Part shown: positions 34,233-43,076 of the stretch, piece after piece
How positions within the stretch are numbered: the stretch's first letter is position 1
Layout: each line of letters begins with the position of its first letter
NCBI GenBank assembly: GCA_013821455.1
Contig: JACDGS010000020.1
Span: forward strand, 1-64,000
Direction of reading: 5' to 3'
Length of the DNA: 64,000 nt
DNA from: Chthoniobacterales bacterium
Lineage (GTDB): Bacteria > Verrucomicrobiota > Verrucomicrobiia > Chthoniobacterales > UBA10450
Made by a program: the position numbers and the translations under genes
Notes under the pieces: model-generated
The model's database searches: none
Told to the model about the DNA's origin: nothing
What the model saw: only the letters and a program-made list of their open reading frames with translations

Positions 34233-34901
34233 ATGCGCATACTCCTCATCGAAGACCAGAAAAAGATGGCGGCGTTTCTCGAGAAAGGCTTGCAGGAAGC
34301 CGGCTACGAAACGGAGACCGCGCGCGATGGCGCCGCAGGTTTGGATCTCGCCCTAACGAAAAGCTTCGATCTCCTCCTCGTCGATGTGATGCTGCCGAAA
34401 AAAGATGGCTGGACCGTGGTCGAAGAAGCGCGCGCCGGCGGTGTCGTTGCGCCCATTCTTTTCCTGACTGCGCGTGACGGCGTGCCCGAACGCGTGAAAG
34501 GGTTGGAGCTCGGCGGCGATGATTATTTAGTGAAACCGTTCGCCTTTGCCGAGCTGCTCGCGCGGGTGCGTTCGCTCTTGCGCAGGCCGACTGCGGCCGT
34601 TGAACACTTGCGGCTGGCCGATCTGGAACTCGATCTGCGCCATAACACCGCCGCGCGCGCCGGATCGCCGCTGAATTTAACGGGCAAGGAATTTCTCCTC
34701 CTCTCGCATCTCATCCGCGCCACGGGCGAAACGGTGTCGCGCGAGGAAATCGCGGGCCACGTTTGGGGCATCGATTTTCGCACGAGCACCAATGTGCTCG
34801 ACGTCATGGTGCGCCGTTTGCGCGCGAAGGTGGACGATCCGTATCCGAAAAAGCTCATCCACACCGTGCGCGGCGCCGGCTATGTCGCGAAGGCAAACTG
34901 A
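34233..34901 (+). CDS. Two-component response regulator, OmpR/PhoB type
   Basis: 222 residues. Receiver domain (1-115) with the acidic pair in LLIEDQ, the phospho-acceptor Asp in LLLVDVMLPKKDGW, the Thr in FLTARD and Lys in YLVKPFAFAELLARV. The winged-helix DNA-binding domain (about 125-222) contains LTGKEFLLLSHLIRATGETVSREEI and RTSTNVLDVMVRRLRAKVDD, ending HTVRGAGYVAKAN. Overlaps the sensor kinase by 20 bases. The regulon is not known; the CusR/CopR-like layout with the kinase hints at a metal or envelope stimulus. Confidence 0.93.
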   Translation: MRILLIEDQKKMAAFLEKGLQEAGYETETARDGAAGLDLALTKSFDLLLVDVMLPKKDGWTVVEEARAGGVVAPILFLTARDGVPERVKGLELGGDDYLVKPFAFAELLARVRSLLRRPTAAVEHLRLADLELDLRHNTAARAGSPLNLTGKEFLLLSHLIRATGETVSREEIAGHVWGIDFRTSTNVLDVMVRRLRAKVDDPYPKKLIHTVRGAGYVAKAN

Positions 34902-36309
34902 GCCGCGCTCAATCGCGTCGCAGCTCGTCCTGCTCTTCACGCCCGCGGCGGCATTTCTCCTCTGCTGCGGCATCGGCGTTCTTTACTGGACGGTGGTCCG
35001 GCACGCCTTCGCGGAAGATCGCGCGGTGCTGGCAGACAAAGTGTTCGCCGTGCGGGCGGACCTCAAAGCGGCAGGCGGACCAGCGGTAATAAAGGAACAA
35101 TTCAAAGCGACGCGACCGAGTGATCGCGCTGCGTACTGGGTGCGGGTGATCGACAGCGCCGGCCGATCGGTCGCGGAAACGCCGGGCATGGAAAAGCTTT
35201 TGCCGGCTTCCGTTTTCAGCGCCGATCAGACGGCCGATCCAGCGCGAGGGGGCGTGCGCGATTACTCCACTGGGCAAAAATTATTTTCGATCGTTTCGAC
35301 TAAGGCGCGGGCAGGCGATCGGGAATACACCCTTCAGATCGCCCAGGATCGCACGATGGATGAGGAATTTGAAAAGAGCTTCGGTTTGCTCGTCGCCGCG
35401 GTGCTCGTCGGCGGCATCTTTGCTTCGGCGGCGATCGCGATCACCGTGACCCGTCGCGGCCTGCGCCCACTTGCCGCCATGACCAATTCGCTCCGCCGCG
35501 TCGGGGCCGACCGCCTCGACGAGCGCGTCCCGCCTAACGAATGGCCGCGCGAGCTGCAACCGGTCGCGATCGCCTTCGACGATATGCTCGATCGCCTGCA
35601 GGACTCCTTTACGCGTCTCTCGCAGTTTTCCGCCGACCTCGCCCACGAGTTGCGCACGCCCATCGCTAACATTCGCGGCGAAGCCGAGGTCGCCCTGACG
35701 CGTCCGCGTTCGCCTAACGAATACCAGGCCGTGATCGAATCGAGCGTCGCGGAGTGCGAGCGCCTTTCCGGCATCATTGATAACCTGCTCTTCCTCGCGC
35801 GCGCGGAAGCGTCCGAGGGCCAGGTGCATCGCCAGGAATTCGACGCGCGCGCGGCCGTGGAGAAGATCGCTGCTTATTATGAAGCGGTCGCGGAAGAGCG
35901 GCGTATCCGTCTGATCTGCCAGGGCGAGGGGAGTATTTTCGCCGATCCGCTTCTCTTCGAGCGGACGCTCAGCAATCTGGTGGACAATGCGCTGCGGTTC
36001 ACGCCGGAGGAAGGCACGATTTCTATCACGGTGGACGCGCGTTCCGGCCTAACGGAAATTGTGGTGCAGGATACCGGCGCTGGCATTGCGGCCGAACATT
36101 TGCGCCATGTCTTCGATCGCTTTTATCGCGCGGATCCTGCGCGGAGTTCAGAAGGGACGGGGCTCGGGTTGGCCCTGGTCAAATCGATTGCCGAGCTGCA
36201 CGGCGGATCTGTTGCTATCGAAAGCGAGCGTGCGCGCGGGACCAAGGTGACGCTGCGATTCCCAGCGCCCGCCACCAAGAAGGCTATCGAATCTGACAAA
36301 ATATCATGA
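34882..36309 (+). CDS. Sensor histidine kinase, HAMP type
   Basis: 475 residues from the ATG at 34882; earlier in-frame codons only translate the response regulator's end in another frame. N-terminal helix (LVLLFTPAAAFLLCCGIGVLYW), periplasmic sensor of about 130 residues, second helix (LLVAAVLVGGIFASAAIAITV), HAMP, HisKA with the phospho-His in SADLAHELRTPIANIRGEAE, then HATPase with LVDNALRFTPEEG, VVQDTGAGIA and GTGLGLALVKSIAELHGG. Ends inside a rho-independent terminator. Two motif copies encode Pro-Asn-Glu in the HAMP and HisKA parts (35533, 35713). Confidence 0.93.
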   Translation: MSRRQTEPRSIASQLVLLFTPAAAFLLCCGIGVLYWTVVRHAFAEDRAVLADKVFAVRADLKAAGGPAVIKEQFKATRPSDRAAYWVRVIDSAGRSVAETPGMEKLLPASVFSADQTADPARGGVRDYSTGQKLFSIVSTKARAGDREYTLQIAQDRTMDEEFEKSFGLLVAAVLVGGIFASAAIAITVTRRGLRPLAAMTNSLRRVGADRLDERVPPNEWPRELQPVAIAFDDMLDRLQDSFTRLSQFSADLAHELRTPIANIRGEAEVALTRPRSPNEYQAVIESSVAECERLSGIIDNLLFLARAEASEGQVHRQEFDARAAVEKIAAYYEAVAEERRIRLICQGEGSIFADPLLFERTLSNLVDNALRFTPEEGTISITVDARSGLTEIVVQDTGAGIAAEHLRHVFDRFYRADPARSSEGTGLGLALVKSIAELHGGSVAIESERARGTKVTLRFPAPATKKAIESDKIS

Positions 36310-36327
36310 TAATTTTGTCAGTTTTTT
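36293..36327 (+). terminator. Rho-independent terminator after the sensor kinase
   Basis: Stem CTGACAAAAT (36293-36302) and ATTTTGTCAG (36312-36321), nine-base loop, then six T residues (36322-36327). The stop codon of the kinase lies in the loop. Confidence 0.85.
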
Positions 36328-36363
36328 CTTGGCGATCGTGGCAATTCCCGCTAAAACGGACCC

Positions 36364-37431
36364 ATGCAAAATACTTTTCCCGTTTCGGCGCTCGTGCGCG
36401 GGAGTCTTTCTCTCCTCGCTTTGGCGACTGCTCTTTCTTTCTCCTCGCCCGGTTTCGCCCAGGATGCGATCTCGCATCCCGGGTCGAATAACTCCGCCGA
36501 TTCGAGCGGCTCCTCGGTCTCGGGTAGCTCTTCCTCGCCGAGCAGCGAGTCGGGCTCTTCGACGACCAATACGACGCAGCAGAACATCATCGTGAGGGGC
36601 GAAGAAGTTCCAAGCTCGTACGGTGCTCCGCCGGCACAGTCGCGCAGCCGCTTTTCTAATCTGGTGAACGCCTACGTCCTCCCTCCGTTCGCCGTCTATG
36701 CGGCGGCTATTTACGAGGGCGACGCGCTGCGTTTCAACCGTCCCGACCATAGCTACACTACGGAGGTGGAACTGGGATTGCCCTATCGCTTCGGCGTTGC
36801 CTTCGAGAATGCCGTGGAAACTTTTCGCGGCACAACCCAGGAACGTTCCTTCAGTCTCGAGGCTCGTTATGCGCTGGCGGATTGGGACAAAATCCCTCTC
36901 AACCCCACACTCTTCTTCGAATACAAATTCGGCATTGGCGATATTCTGCACGACGAAGGTCCGCCTGCACCAGCGGGTCCTGGCGAAGCGCAGGCTTTTC
37001 TTAACGAACACAATCCGTTGCCGGACGCCGTCGAAGTGCGCCTTCTCCTGGCAGAAACTTTCGGTGAGGTGGAGTGGGCCCTGAACGGCTTTTTCGAACA
37101 GGAAACCAGCGGGGACCGCGGGCGTGAGTACGGTTTCGCCCAGGCCGCGATGGTCCCGGTCATTCTTCCAAAGGAACGCCTGAAAGTAGGCGTGGAAATG
37201 CAGTTCATGACCTTTACGGACAAGGGTATTCGCAACGATCCTTCCTATCGCTTCATCATCGGTCCGACGATCGCGTGGAAGCCGTCGAAGAACACCCGCT
37301 TCGACGTCTCGCCGCTCTTTGGCACGACGGACGATTCGCCGAGAGCTTCGGTCTTCGCCATCTTCTCTTACGTCTTTGGCGGCAGCGAGGGGACCGAGGC
37401 CGAGGCGCCCGCTTCTACGCGCAATCGTTAG
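36364..37431 (+). CDS. Exported outer-membrane-like protein
   Basis: 355 residues. Signal peptide of about 32 residues (LVRGSLSLLALATALSFSS ... GFAQ), then a Ser/Gly-rich linker of about 50 residues, then a domain rich in alternating hydrophobic/aromatic strands (HSYTTEVELGLPYRFGVAFENAV, KIPLNPTLFFEYKFG, RASVFAIFSYVFGG at the end) suggesting a small outer-membrane beta-barrel or a beta-sandwich. I do not recognise the family. The last three residues before the added tail do not end in a typical aromatic. TAG stop formed by motif copy 37425-37432. Confidence 0.6.
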   Translation: MQNTFPVSALVRGSLSLLALATALSFSSPGFAQDAISHPGSNNSADSSGSSVSGSSSSPSSESGSSTTNTTQQNIIVRGEEVPSSYGAPPAQSRSRFSNLVNAYVLPPFAVYAAAIYEGDALRFNRPDHSYTTEVELGLPYRFGVAFENAVETFRGTTQERSFSLEARYALADWDKIPLNPTLFFEYKFGIGDILHDEGPPAPAGPGEAQAFLNEHNPLPDAVEVRLLLAETFGEVEWALNGFFEQETSGDRGREYGFAQAAMVPVILPKERLKVGVEMQFMTFTDKGIRNDPSYRFIIGPTIAWKPSKNTRFDVSPLFGTTDDSPRASVFAIFSYVFGGSEGTEAEAPASTRNR

Positions 37432-37444
37432 GCGTACCTAACGA
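37425..37444. repeat. Head-to-head motif pair forming a short hairpin
   Basis: TCGTTAGG, four-base loop CGTA, CCTAACGA: a 20-base perfect hairpin at the end of the outer-membrane-like gene. The second copy continues as GAGTAAAGG, the 16-base form except its last base. The remaining gap to 37653 shows no gene. Confidence 0.6.
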
Positions 37445-37653
37445 GTAAAGGTCTTGCGGGGCGACTTTGCAGCGCCCGCGGGGTAGAGATGTCCGGCGCC
37501 GGGAGCTCCGCCCGGAGATGAGGATCTGCCCTGTCTCTTTCCGGCTTCCCCCGCGCCTCGTGTGACCTTACCTTGAACAGTGGAATAGGCGCTAAACGGC
37601 GCTGCGGGGGAATCCGTGCGGCTCAGAGTTGAGTCGATTTATTATAAGTCATC

Positions 37654-38239
37654 GTGAACCTGCCGAACTTTTTCGCCGAGCTCAGACGGCGCAATGTTTA
37701 TAAGGTCGCAGTTGGCTATGGTGTGGTCGGGTGGCTTGTCATCCAAGTGTCGGCGACGGTTGTTCCAGCACTGTATTTGCCGGCCAGCCTAACGACTGCA
37801 GTAGTCGTGCTGACTCTGCTTGGCTTCCCGCTCGCGCTCCTCATCGCCTGGGCTTTTGAGATGACGCCGGATGGGATGAAGCGGACGGAAAACATTTCGC
37901 CTAACGAGCGTATCCCGCAATGGAGCCGGCGTAAGTTTATCGCCTTTGTTTTCTGTGTCGCTTTGATCGCCACGGCACTCTTTGCATGGTCGAGGATTGG
38001 ACCGAAGACGGGGCGTAACATTGGCGCTGCGGCTAAGTCCATTGCCGTGCTCCCACTCGAAAATCTCAGTCGCGATCCCGACAATGCGTACTTTGCCGAA
38101 GGGATTCAGGATGAAATTCTCACGCGTCTGGCCCGGATCGCGGATTTAAAGGTGATCTCGCGCACTTCTACTCAGCGTTATAAGAGTTCGCCGGCTGACT
38201 TGCCGCAGATTGCACAACAGCTCGGGGTCGCGCACATCC
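37654..38239 (+). pseudogene. TolB/FlgO-TPR membrane protein, truncated copy A
   Basis: Starts GTGAACCTGCCGAAC like the intact paralogues (NLPNFFAELRRRNVYKVAVGYGVVGWLV), with three membrane helices and the first half of the TolB/FlgO-like domain (SIAVLPLENLSRDPDNAYFA ... ISRTSTQRYKSSPADL). At GVAHILE it stops matching: the sequence passes straight into the first residues of the next paralogue in another frame, giving a stop at 38289. All TPR repeats are lost. Most simply a deletion between two tandem copies. Upstream GATTTATTATAAGTC may be a promoter remnant. Confidence 0.8.
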
Positions 38240-40225
38240 TGGAATCTTGGCAACTTCTTCGCCGAGCTAAAACGGCGCGATGTTTATAAGGTGGCGATTG
38301 CCTATGCGGTCATCGCCTGGGTGCTTGTTCAGGCGGGCTCTATTTTGTTTCCGACCTTTGAGGCGCCGGGCTGGGTCATGAAGGTTTTTGTCACTGTCAT
38401 CGCGATCGGATTTCCAGTAGCGCTGGTCATCGCATGGGCCTTCGAGATGACACCGGAAGGAATGAAGCGAACCGAGAATGTGTCGCCTAACGAGTATAAC
38501 ACCAGATGGAGCCGTCGTAAGTTTGTCGCTCTCATCGTTACCCTGGGACTTACTGCCGCCAGTCTCTATCTCGGACAACATTGGCGCAGGCCTGTGCCGC
38601 CAAAACTCGGAGGAAACGGCAATAAGTCGATCGCTGTCCTGCCTTTCGAATCGCTCAGTGAAGATAAGGCTAACTCTTATTTCGCGAATGGGATTCAGGA
38701 GGAGATCCTGACTCGTCTCGCTAAGATCGCTGATCTAAAAGTCATCTCGCGCACCTCGACCCAGCAATACCAGAGCAAGCCGGGAAAGCTCTCGGAGATC
38801 GCGCAGCAACTCGGGGTCGCTCATATCCTGGAAGGGAGCGTGCAGAAGGCCGGTGACGCGGTGCGAATTAATGTGCAGTTAATCAAGGCCGAGGATGACT
38901 CACACCTTTGGGCGGACACTTACGATCGTAAGCTCACGGATATCTTCGCCGTGGAGACAGAAGTCGCGGAGCGCATCGCAGTTTCGCTCGCGGCGCAGCT
39001 TACGGGCTCGGAGCGCGAACAGCTCGCGGTAATTCCGACCACGAATCCGCAAGCATATGACGCCTACCTTCGCGGCCTGGAGTTAATCAAACGTCAGGGC
39101 GATGCAGACGTGCAAAAGGCCAACGAGTTCTTTCGCCGCGCCGTCGAGCTCGACCCAACTTACGCGCAAGCCTGGGCGCAAATCGCGATCGCCGAAGCGG
39201 AGCTTTATTATGGGGCGGATCATACGCCGGCTTGTCTGGGGAGATCTCGTCATGCTGCTGAGACGGCGGTGCGCCTGCAACCCCGCTTGAGTGAGGCGCG
39301 GGCCGCTCTAGGTGTTTTCTACTACCTGTGTTTGCAGGATTACGAACGAGCCTTAATCGAGCTGCAGGAAGCGCAAAAGAATTCGCCTAACGAGTCTAAC
39401 ATTCTCTTCTTTACCGGTTTAATAAAGCGCAGGCAAGGCAGGCTCGCGGAGTCGATAGAGTTTTTGCATCGAGCCGGTCTTTCCGATCCGCGCAATCAGG
39501 ACATCTGGGGAAATCTCGGCCGTAGTTATCGAGGCAAGCGGGACTTTGCGCACGCGCGCGAGATGTTCGATCGCGCGCTGGCGGTGTCGCCGGATGAGAA
39601 GCAATTCGTCGGCGATAAAGCGGAGACTTATGCCGCGGAAGGAGATCTGGCTGCCGCGGAGAAACTTGTCGGTAGTAATGTCCGGACGAGCGATGGCACC
39701 TTGAGCGAACGCGTGAACTTTCTGATGTATCACCATCGCTTCGAAGAAGCAGCCGCGGCCGCTGCGCAGGCGACAAATGGCGCCAAGCAGAGTGCGGATG
39801 ACAAAGCGTGGTTAGGGAGTTTGCTCTTGCTGGCAGGACATGAGGCCGAGGGAAAAACGTTACTGCAAGAGGCGCGCAAGGAGTTAGCGGGCTTACGGGA
39901 AAAAGGCGATATGAGTCTGCGGTTGGCGGATTCGCTCTTATATGCGACAGCCCTACTCGGCGACCGGGCGGAAGTGGAACGGCAGGCCACGGCGCTTCTG
40001 CACACGACGAAAGCGGACCTATGGCGAGCGCCGGAATCGGAGGAAGTCGTCGCGACCGCTTATGCGATCCTGGGCGATGCGGATCGGGCGATCCCGCTGC
40101 TTCGTCGCTGCTTGCAAGGCTTCTATCGCCGCTCCGTGACAGTGGCTTTACTCGGGTTCGATCCTATCTGGGATCGGATCCGAAATGATCCACGTTTTCA
40201 GGAACTCGCTAAGACACAGCCATGA
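38210..40225 (+). CDS. TolB/FlgO-TPR membrane protein, copy B
   Basis: 671 residues. The first 14 residues are out-of-frame sequence of copy A; the family start begins at GNFFAELKRRDVYKVAIAYAV. Three membrane helices lie at about residues 25-45, 55-80 and 105-125. The TolB/FlgO-like domain follows (SIAVLPFESLSEDKANSYFANG, DLKVISRTSTQQYQS, LGVAHILEGSVQKAGDAVRINVQLI, LWADTYDRKLTDIF), then TPR repeats from about 280 to the end (ALLGFDPIWDRIRNDPRFQEL). Family members are thought to be signalling or scaffolding membrane proteins; no specific function is known. With its own start lost, expression is uncertain. Confidence 0.75.
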   Translation: MHNSSGSRTSWNLGNFFAELKRRDVYKVAIAYAVIAWVLVQAGSILFPTFEAPGWVMKVFVTVIAIGFPVALVIAWAFEMTPEGMKRTENVSPNEYNTRWSRRKFVALIVTLGLTAASLYLGQHWRRPVPPKLGGNGNKSIAVLPFESLSEDKANSYFANGIQEEILTRLAKIADLKVISRTSTQQYQSKPGKLSEIAQQLGVAHILEGSVQKAGDAVRINVQLIKAEDDSHLWADTYDRKLTDIFAVETEVAERIAVSLAAQLTGSEREQLAVIPTTNPQAYDAYLRGLELIKRQGDADVQKANEFFRRAVELDPTYAQAWAQIAIAEAELYYGADHTPACLGRSRHAAETAVRLQPRLSEARAALGVFYYLCLQDYERALIELQEAQKNSPNESNILFFTGLIKRRQGRLAESIEFLHRAGLSDPRNQDIWGNLGRSYRGKRDFAHAREMFDRALAVSPDEKQFVGDKAETYAAEGDLAAAEKLVGSNVRTSDGTLSERVNFLMYHHRFEEAAAAAAQATNGAKQSADDKAWLGSLLLLAGHEAEGKTLLQEARKELAGLREKGDMSLRLADSLLYATALLGDRAEVERQATALLHTTKADLWRAPESEEVVATAYAILGDADRAIPLLRRCLQGFYRRSVTVALLGFDPIWDRIRNDPRFQELAKTQP

Positions 40226-40382
40226 GACTCGCTCTCGAACTTACGGGCTCGCACTCTCCTTCGCTCACCCTGACTCTCTTTCTCCGGCGTTATACTTATT
40301 GCCTTCCTCGGACCGAGTGCGCCGCGGCCTGCTTTTCGAAAAGATCGTCGTCTCTCTCGGAGAAAGCGTGGTAGAAGAGCGC

Positions 40383-42491
40383 ATGGCCATGGCGTCGGAA
40401 CCGCATCTGCCACTTGAGATCGGCCACGTTCTCTTCATCGACATTGTGGGCTATTCAAAGTTGCTCATCAATGAGCAGAGCGAAGTTTTGCAGGAGTTGA
40501 ATGAGGTCGTGCGCGAGACGGAGCGAGTGCGCCTGGCGGATCGCGCGGGCAAACTCATTCGGTTACCTGCGGGAGATGGGATGGCGCTCGTTTTCCGGGA
40601 TAGCCCGGAAGGGCCGGCAGAGTGTGCTTTACAAATTTCCCGCGAACTAAGGAGTCATCCTAACGTCAGGGTGCGCATGGGAATTCATAGCGGACCGGTG
40701 AACGAGGTGGTGGACGTCAACGAACGTTCGAACATCGCCGGGGCGGGAATCAACCTTGCGCAGAGAGTCATGGATTGCGGCGACGCCGGTCATATCCTTC
40801 TCTCGAAACGGGTGGCTGACGACCTCGCGCAATATCGCCATTGGCAGCCCTTCCTGCACGATCTCGGTGTATGTGAGGTAAAGCACGGACATAAGATCGA
40901 GGTTTTCAATCTCTTCACCGAGGAAGCGGGTAACTCTGCCCTGCCAGAAAAGTTCGCCGGCAAGGGATCGGACAAAACCAGCGGCGATAAGTCTCGGAGA
41001 AGTGCAATTCTCGTTAGTATCGCAGCCCTAATCCTTCTCGCGCTGGGCGCCGGTTCATATGTTGCCTTGCGCCGCGGACCGTCGCCGGTTTCCGCGCCAA
41101 CCTCTATGCCTAACGACAAAAGGATTGCCGTGCTTCCCTTCAAGCCTCTGCTGCCAGGCAGTGGAGATGAGGTTCTTGAGTTTGGCATGGCGGACTCGTT
41201 GATTACCAAACTAAGTAACAGCCACGAACTCATTATCTCATCTCTTCCCTCGGTCCGTAAGTATAGCGGCTTGGAGCAGGACCCGGTCGCCGCTGGCCGC
41301 GCTCTTCAAGTCGATTCCGTTCTCGAAGGCAGCCTGCAGAAAATGGGCGACCATATCCGAGTCAATGCGCGCTTCATCCGAGTCCGCGACGGAGCTTCTC
41401 TTTGGGCGGCGACCTTTGATGAGAAATTCACCGACGTTTTCGCAGTGCAGGACGCTATTTCTGAAAAGGTCGCAGAAGCTCTCGCTCTGCGCCTGAGCGG
41501 CGCCGAAAAGAGACAGCTCAACAAACGTTCCACTGAAAACCTCGAGGCCTACCAACTCTATCTCACCGGTCGTTATCATTGGAACCTTCTCTCACCACCT
41601 GAAATCAAGAAAAGTATCGGTTACTTTGAGCAGGCCATCGCACTAGATCCGACTTATGCCATGGCTTACTTCGGCTTGGCGGATGCTTATCGCACACTGT
41701 CCATCAATGGCGATAGCCGGCCTAACGACGCCCTGTCCAAAGCGAAAGCGGCCGCGAGCAAAGCGATTGAGCTCGACCAGACTCTGGCCGAGCCTCATGT
41801 CACTCTCGCTTTCATTCATGTCTGGTTTGATTGGGACTGGACTGGCGCCGAAGCGGAAGCAAAGCGCGCGATCGAGCTAAGTCCAAATCTCTCCTTTGCT
41901 TATGCCGCTCATTCCCAACTCCTGACTGCGCTGGGACATCATCCCGAAGCAGTGAGCGAAGCGACCCGCGCTCGCCAGCTTGACCCGGTCTCGCCTATCA
42001 TTAATACCTTGGAGGGCCTCGCTTTTTTTTATGCCGATCGCTATGACGAAAGCGCGGCCAGCCTGCAACGCGCGCTCGAGCTTAATCCTAACCTTTGGAT
42101 TGCGCATCTCATCCGCGGGAAAGTCCATTTACAGAAGGAGGATTATCCTGGAGCTATCGCTGAGTTTACGCTTGCCGGTCAACTTTCCGGTAATGCTTCC
42201 GAGCCGATCTCAATGATCGCATTCACCGCGACACAAACAGGAGATTCGGCCAAAGCTCTCGCGCTTCAGAAAGAATTACTCGCGACCTCGCAGCAGCGTT
42301 ATATCTCACCCTTTAACATAGCAGTCACTTATCTAGGTCTCGGGCAGCGCGAGCAGTGCTTCGACTGGCTGGATAAGGCCTTACAAGATCACGATGTGCG
42401 GCTATGTTTTCTGCGCGTCGATAAGCGCTGGGACTCGCTTCGCTCCGAGCCGCGCTTCGCCGCCATCGCGCAACGCCTCGATCTCCAGTAA
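40383..42491 (+). CDS. Class III nucleotide cyclase fused to TolB/FlgO-TPR module
   Basis: 702 residues from the ATG at 40383 (an upstream ATG at 40185 would overlap copy B). Residues about 10-170 form a class III cyclase homology domain: VLFIDIVGYSKLL with the first metal Asp, LPAGDGMALVF with the second, VRMGIHSGPVNEV, and the NIAGAGINLAQRVMDCGDAGHILLS stretch. A membrane helix follows (AILVSIAALILLALGAGSYVAL). Then comes the TolB-like domain (IAVLPFKPLLPGSGDEVLEFGMADSL) and TPR repeats (SIGYFEQAIALDPTYAMAYFGLADAY and onwards). Both metal Asps suggest an active cyclase; whether cAMP is made is not known. Confidence 0.85.
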   Translation: MAMASEPHLPLEIGHVLFIDIVGYSKLLINEQSEVLQELNEVVRETERVRLADRAGKLIRLPAGDGMALVFRDSPEGPAECALQISRELRSHPNVRVRMGIHSGPVNEVVDVNERSNIAGAGINLAQRVMDCGDAGHILLSKRVADDLAQYRHWQPFLHDLGVCEVKHGHKIEVFNLFTEEAGNSALPEKFAGKGSDKTSGDKSRRSAILVSIAALILLALGAGSYVALRRGPSPVSAPTSMPNDKRIAVLPFKPLLPGSGDEVLEFGMADSLITKLSNSHELIISSLPSVRKYSGLEQDPVAAGRALQVDSVLEGSLQKMGDHIRVNARFIRVRDGASLWAATFDEKFTDVFAVQDAISEKVAEALALRLSGAEKRQLNKRSTENLEAYQLYLTGRYHWNLLSPPEIKKSIGYFEQAIALDPTYAMAYFGLADAYRTLSINGDSRPNDALSKAKAAASKAIELDQTLAEPHVTLAFIHVWFDWDWTGAEAEAKRAIELSPNLSFAYAAHSQLLTALGHHPEAVSEATRARQLDPVSPIINTLEGLAFFYADRYDESAASLQRALELNPNLWIAHLIRGKVHLQKEDYPGAIAEFTLAGQLSGNASEPISMIAFTATQTGDSAKALALQKELLATSQQRYISPFNIAVTYLGLGQREQCFDWLDKALQDHDVRLCFLRVDKRWDSLRSEPRFAAIAQRLDLQ

Positions 42492-42558
42492 GTGGTGAGA
42501 AGGATAGGGCGTTCTTATCGCGCTAACGCTACGTTACTGCGTTCAACCGCGCGCGGGG

Positions 42559-42586
42559 TTGACACACTTTTATTCGAACTTAGCAT
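42559..42586 (+). promoter_or_regulatory. Promoter of the crcB riboswitch
   Basis: TTGACA (42559-42564), 16-base spacer, TAGCAT (42581-42586), placed just before the riboswitch aptamer. The -35 box is a perfect housekeeping match, the -10 box weaker. Confidence 0.6.
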
Positions 42587-42592
42587 TCCTAA

Positions 42593-42675
42593 CGGCAATG
42601 GAGTTTGCCACCTCACGAGAGGGAACCGCATAAGCTGATAACTCCTATCAGGATGGCCGTGGTAGGAGTTTTTTT
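42593..42675 (+). ncRNA. Fluoride riboswitch (crcB motif)
   Basis: Leader of crcB with the aptamer signature: GGCAATGGAGTTTGCC at the 5' end, AACCGCATAAGCTGATAACTCCTA in the core (given in two parts: AACCGC at 42614 and GCTGATAACTCCTA at 42624-42637). The expression platform is a hairpin pairing ACTCCTA with TAGGAGT (42663-42669), followed by a T-run (to 42675) that reaches the ATG. Fluoride binding should hinder this terminator and turn crcB on. The match to the known motif is by eye, but the crcB neighbour supports it. Confidence 0.88.
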
Positions 42676-43065
42676 ATGCTTACTTATCTCTATGTAATGC
42701 TGGGAGGCGCGCTCGGGACCGGGGCGCGCTTTTGGCTCTCGGGTTTTGTTGCAGTGCGGTTCGGTGAGTTCTTTCCCCTCGGGACGCTAGTGGTGAATGC
42801 GACCGGGTCGTTTGCTATCGGCTTTTTTGCGGCCCTGACTGAGCCGGAAGGGCCTTTCCTGGCCGCGCCCGGATTTCGCCAGTTCTTTATGATCGGCCTT
42901 TGCGGCGGTTACACGACCTTCTCATCCTTCAGTCTCCAGACTCTCGACCTAGCGCAGGAAGGGGATTGGTGGAAGGCGGGATCCTACACGGCCTTATCGT
43001 TCTTCGGCTGTATTTTCGCCGTCTGGCTAGGCCGGGTTTGCGCCTTGAGTTTTCGTTCAACCTAG
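42676..43065 (+). CDS. crcB: Fluoride channel CrcB/Fluc
   Basis: Dual-topology fluoride exporter, 129 residues, four membrane helices. Motifs: LGGALGTGARFWLSGF, PLGTLVVNATGSFAIGFF with the conserved Asn of the pore, and GLCGGYTTFSSFSLQTLDL with the Thr/Ser/Phe track and the central Na+ site. Preceded directly by the fluoride riboswitch and followed by a DUF190 gene 11 bases later, a common pairing. Confidence 0.95.
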   Translation: MLTYLYVMLGGALGTGARFWLSGFVAVRFGEFFPLGTLVVNATGSFAIGFFAALTEPEGPFLAAPGFRQFFMIGLCGGYTTFSSFSLQTLDLAQEGDWWKAGSYTALSFFGCIFAVWLGRVCALSFRST

Positions 43066-43076
43066 GAAGGTAAAAT

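Noticed and set aside
37432-37653. Possible small RNA or leader in the GC-rich gap before TPR copy A
   Set aside because: Only motif copies and GC-rich sequence without a convincing fold, promoter or terminator.
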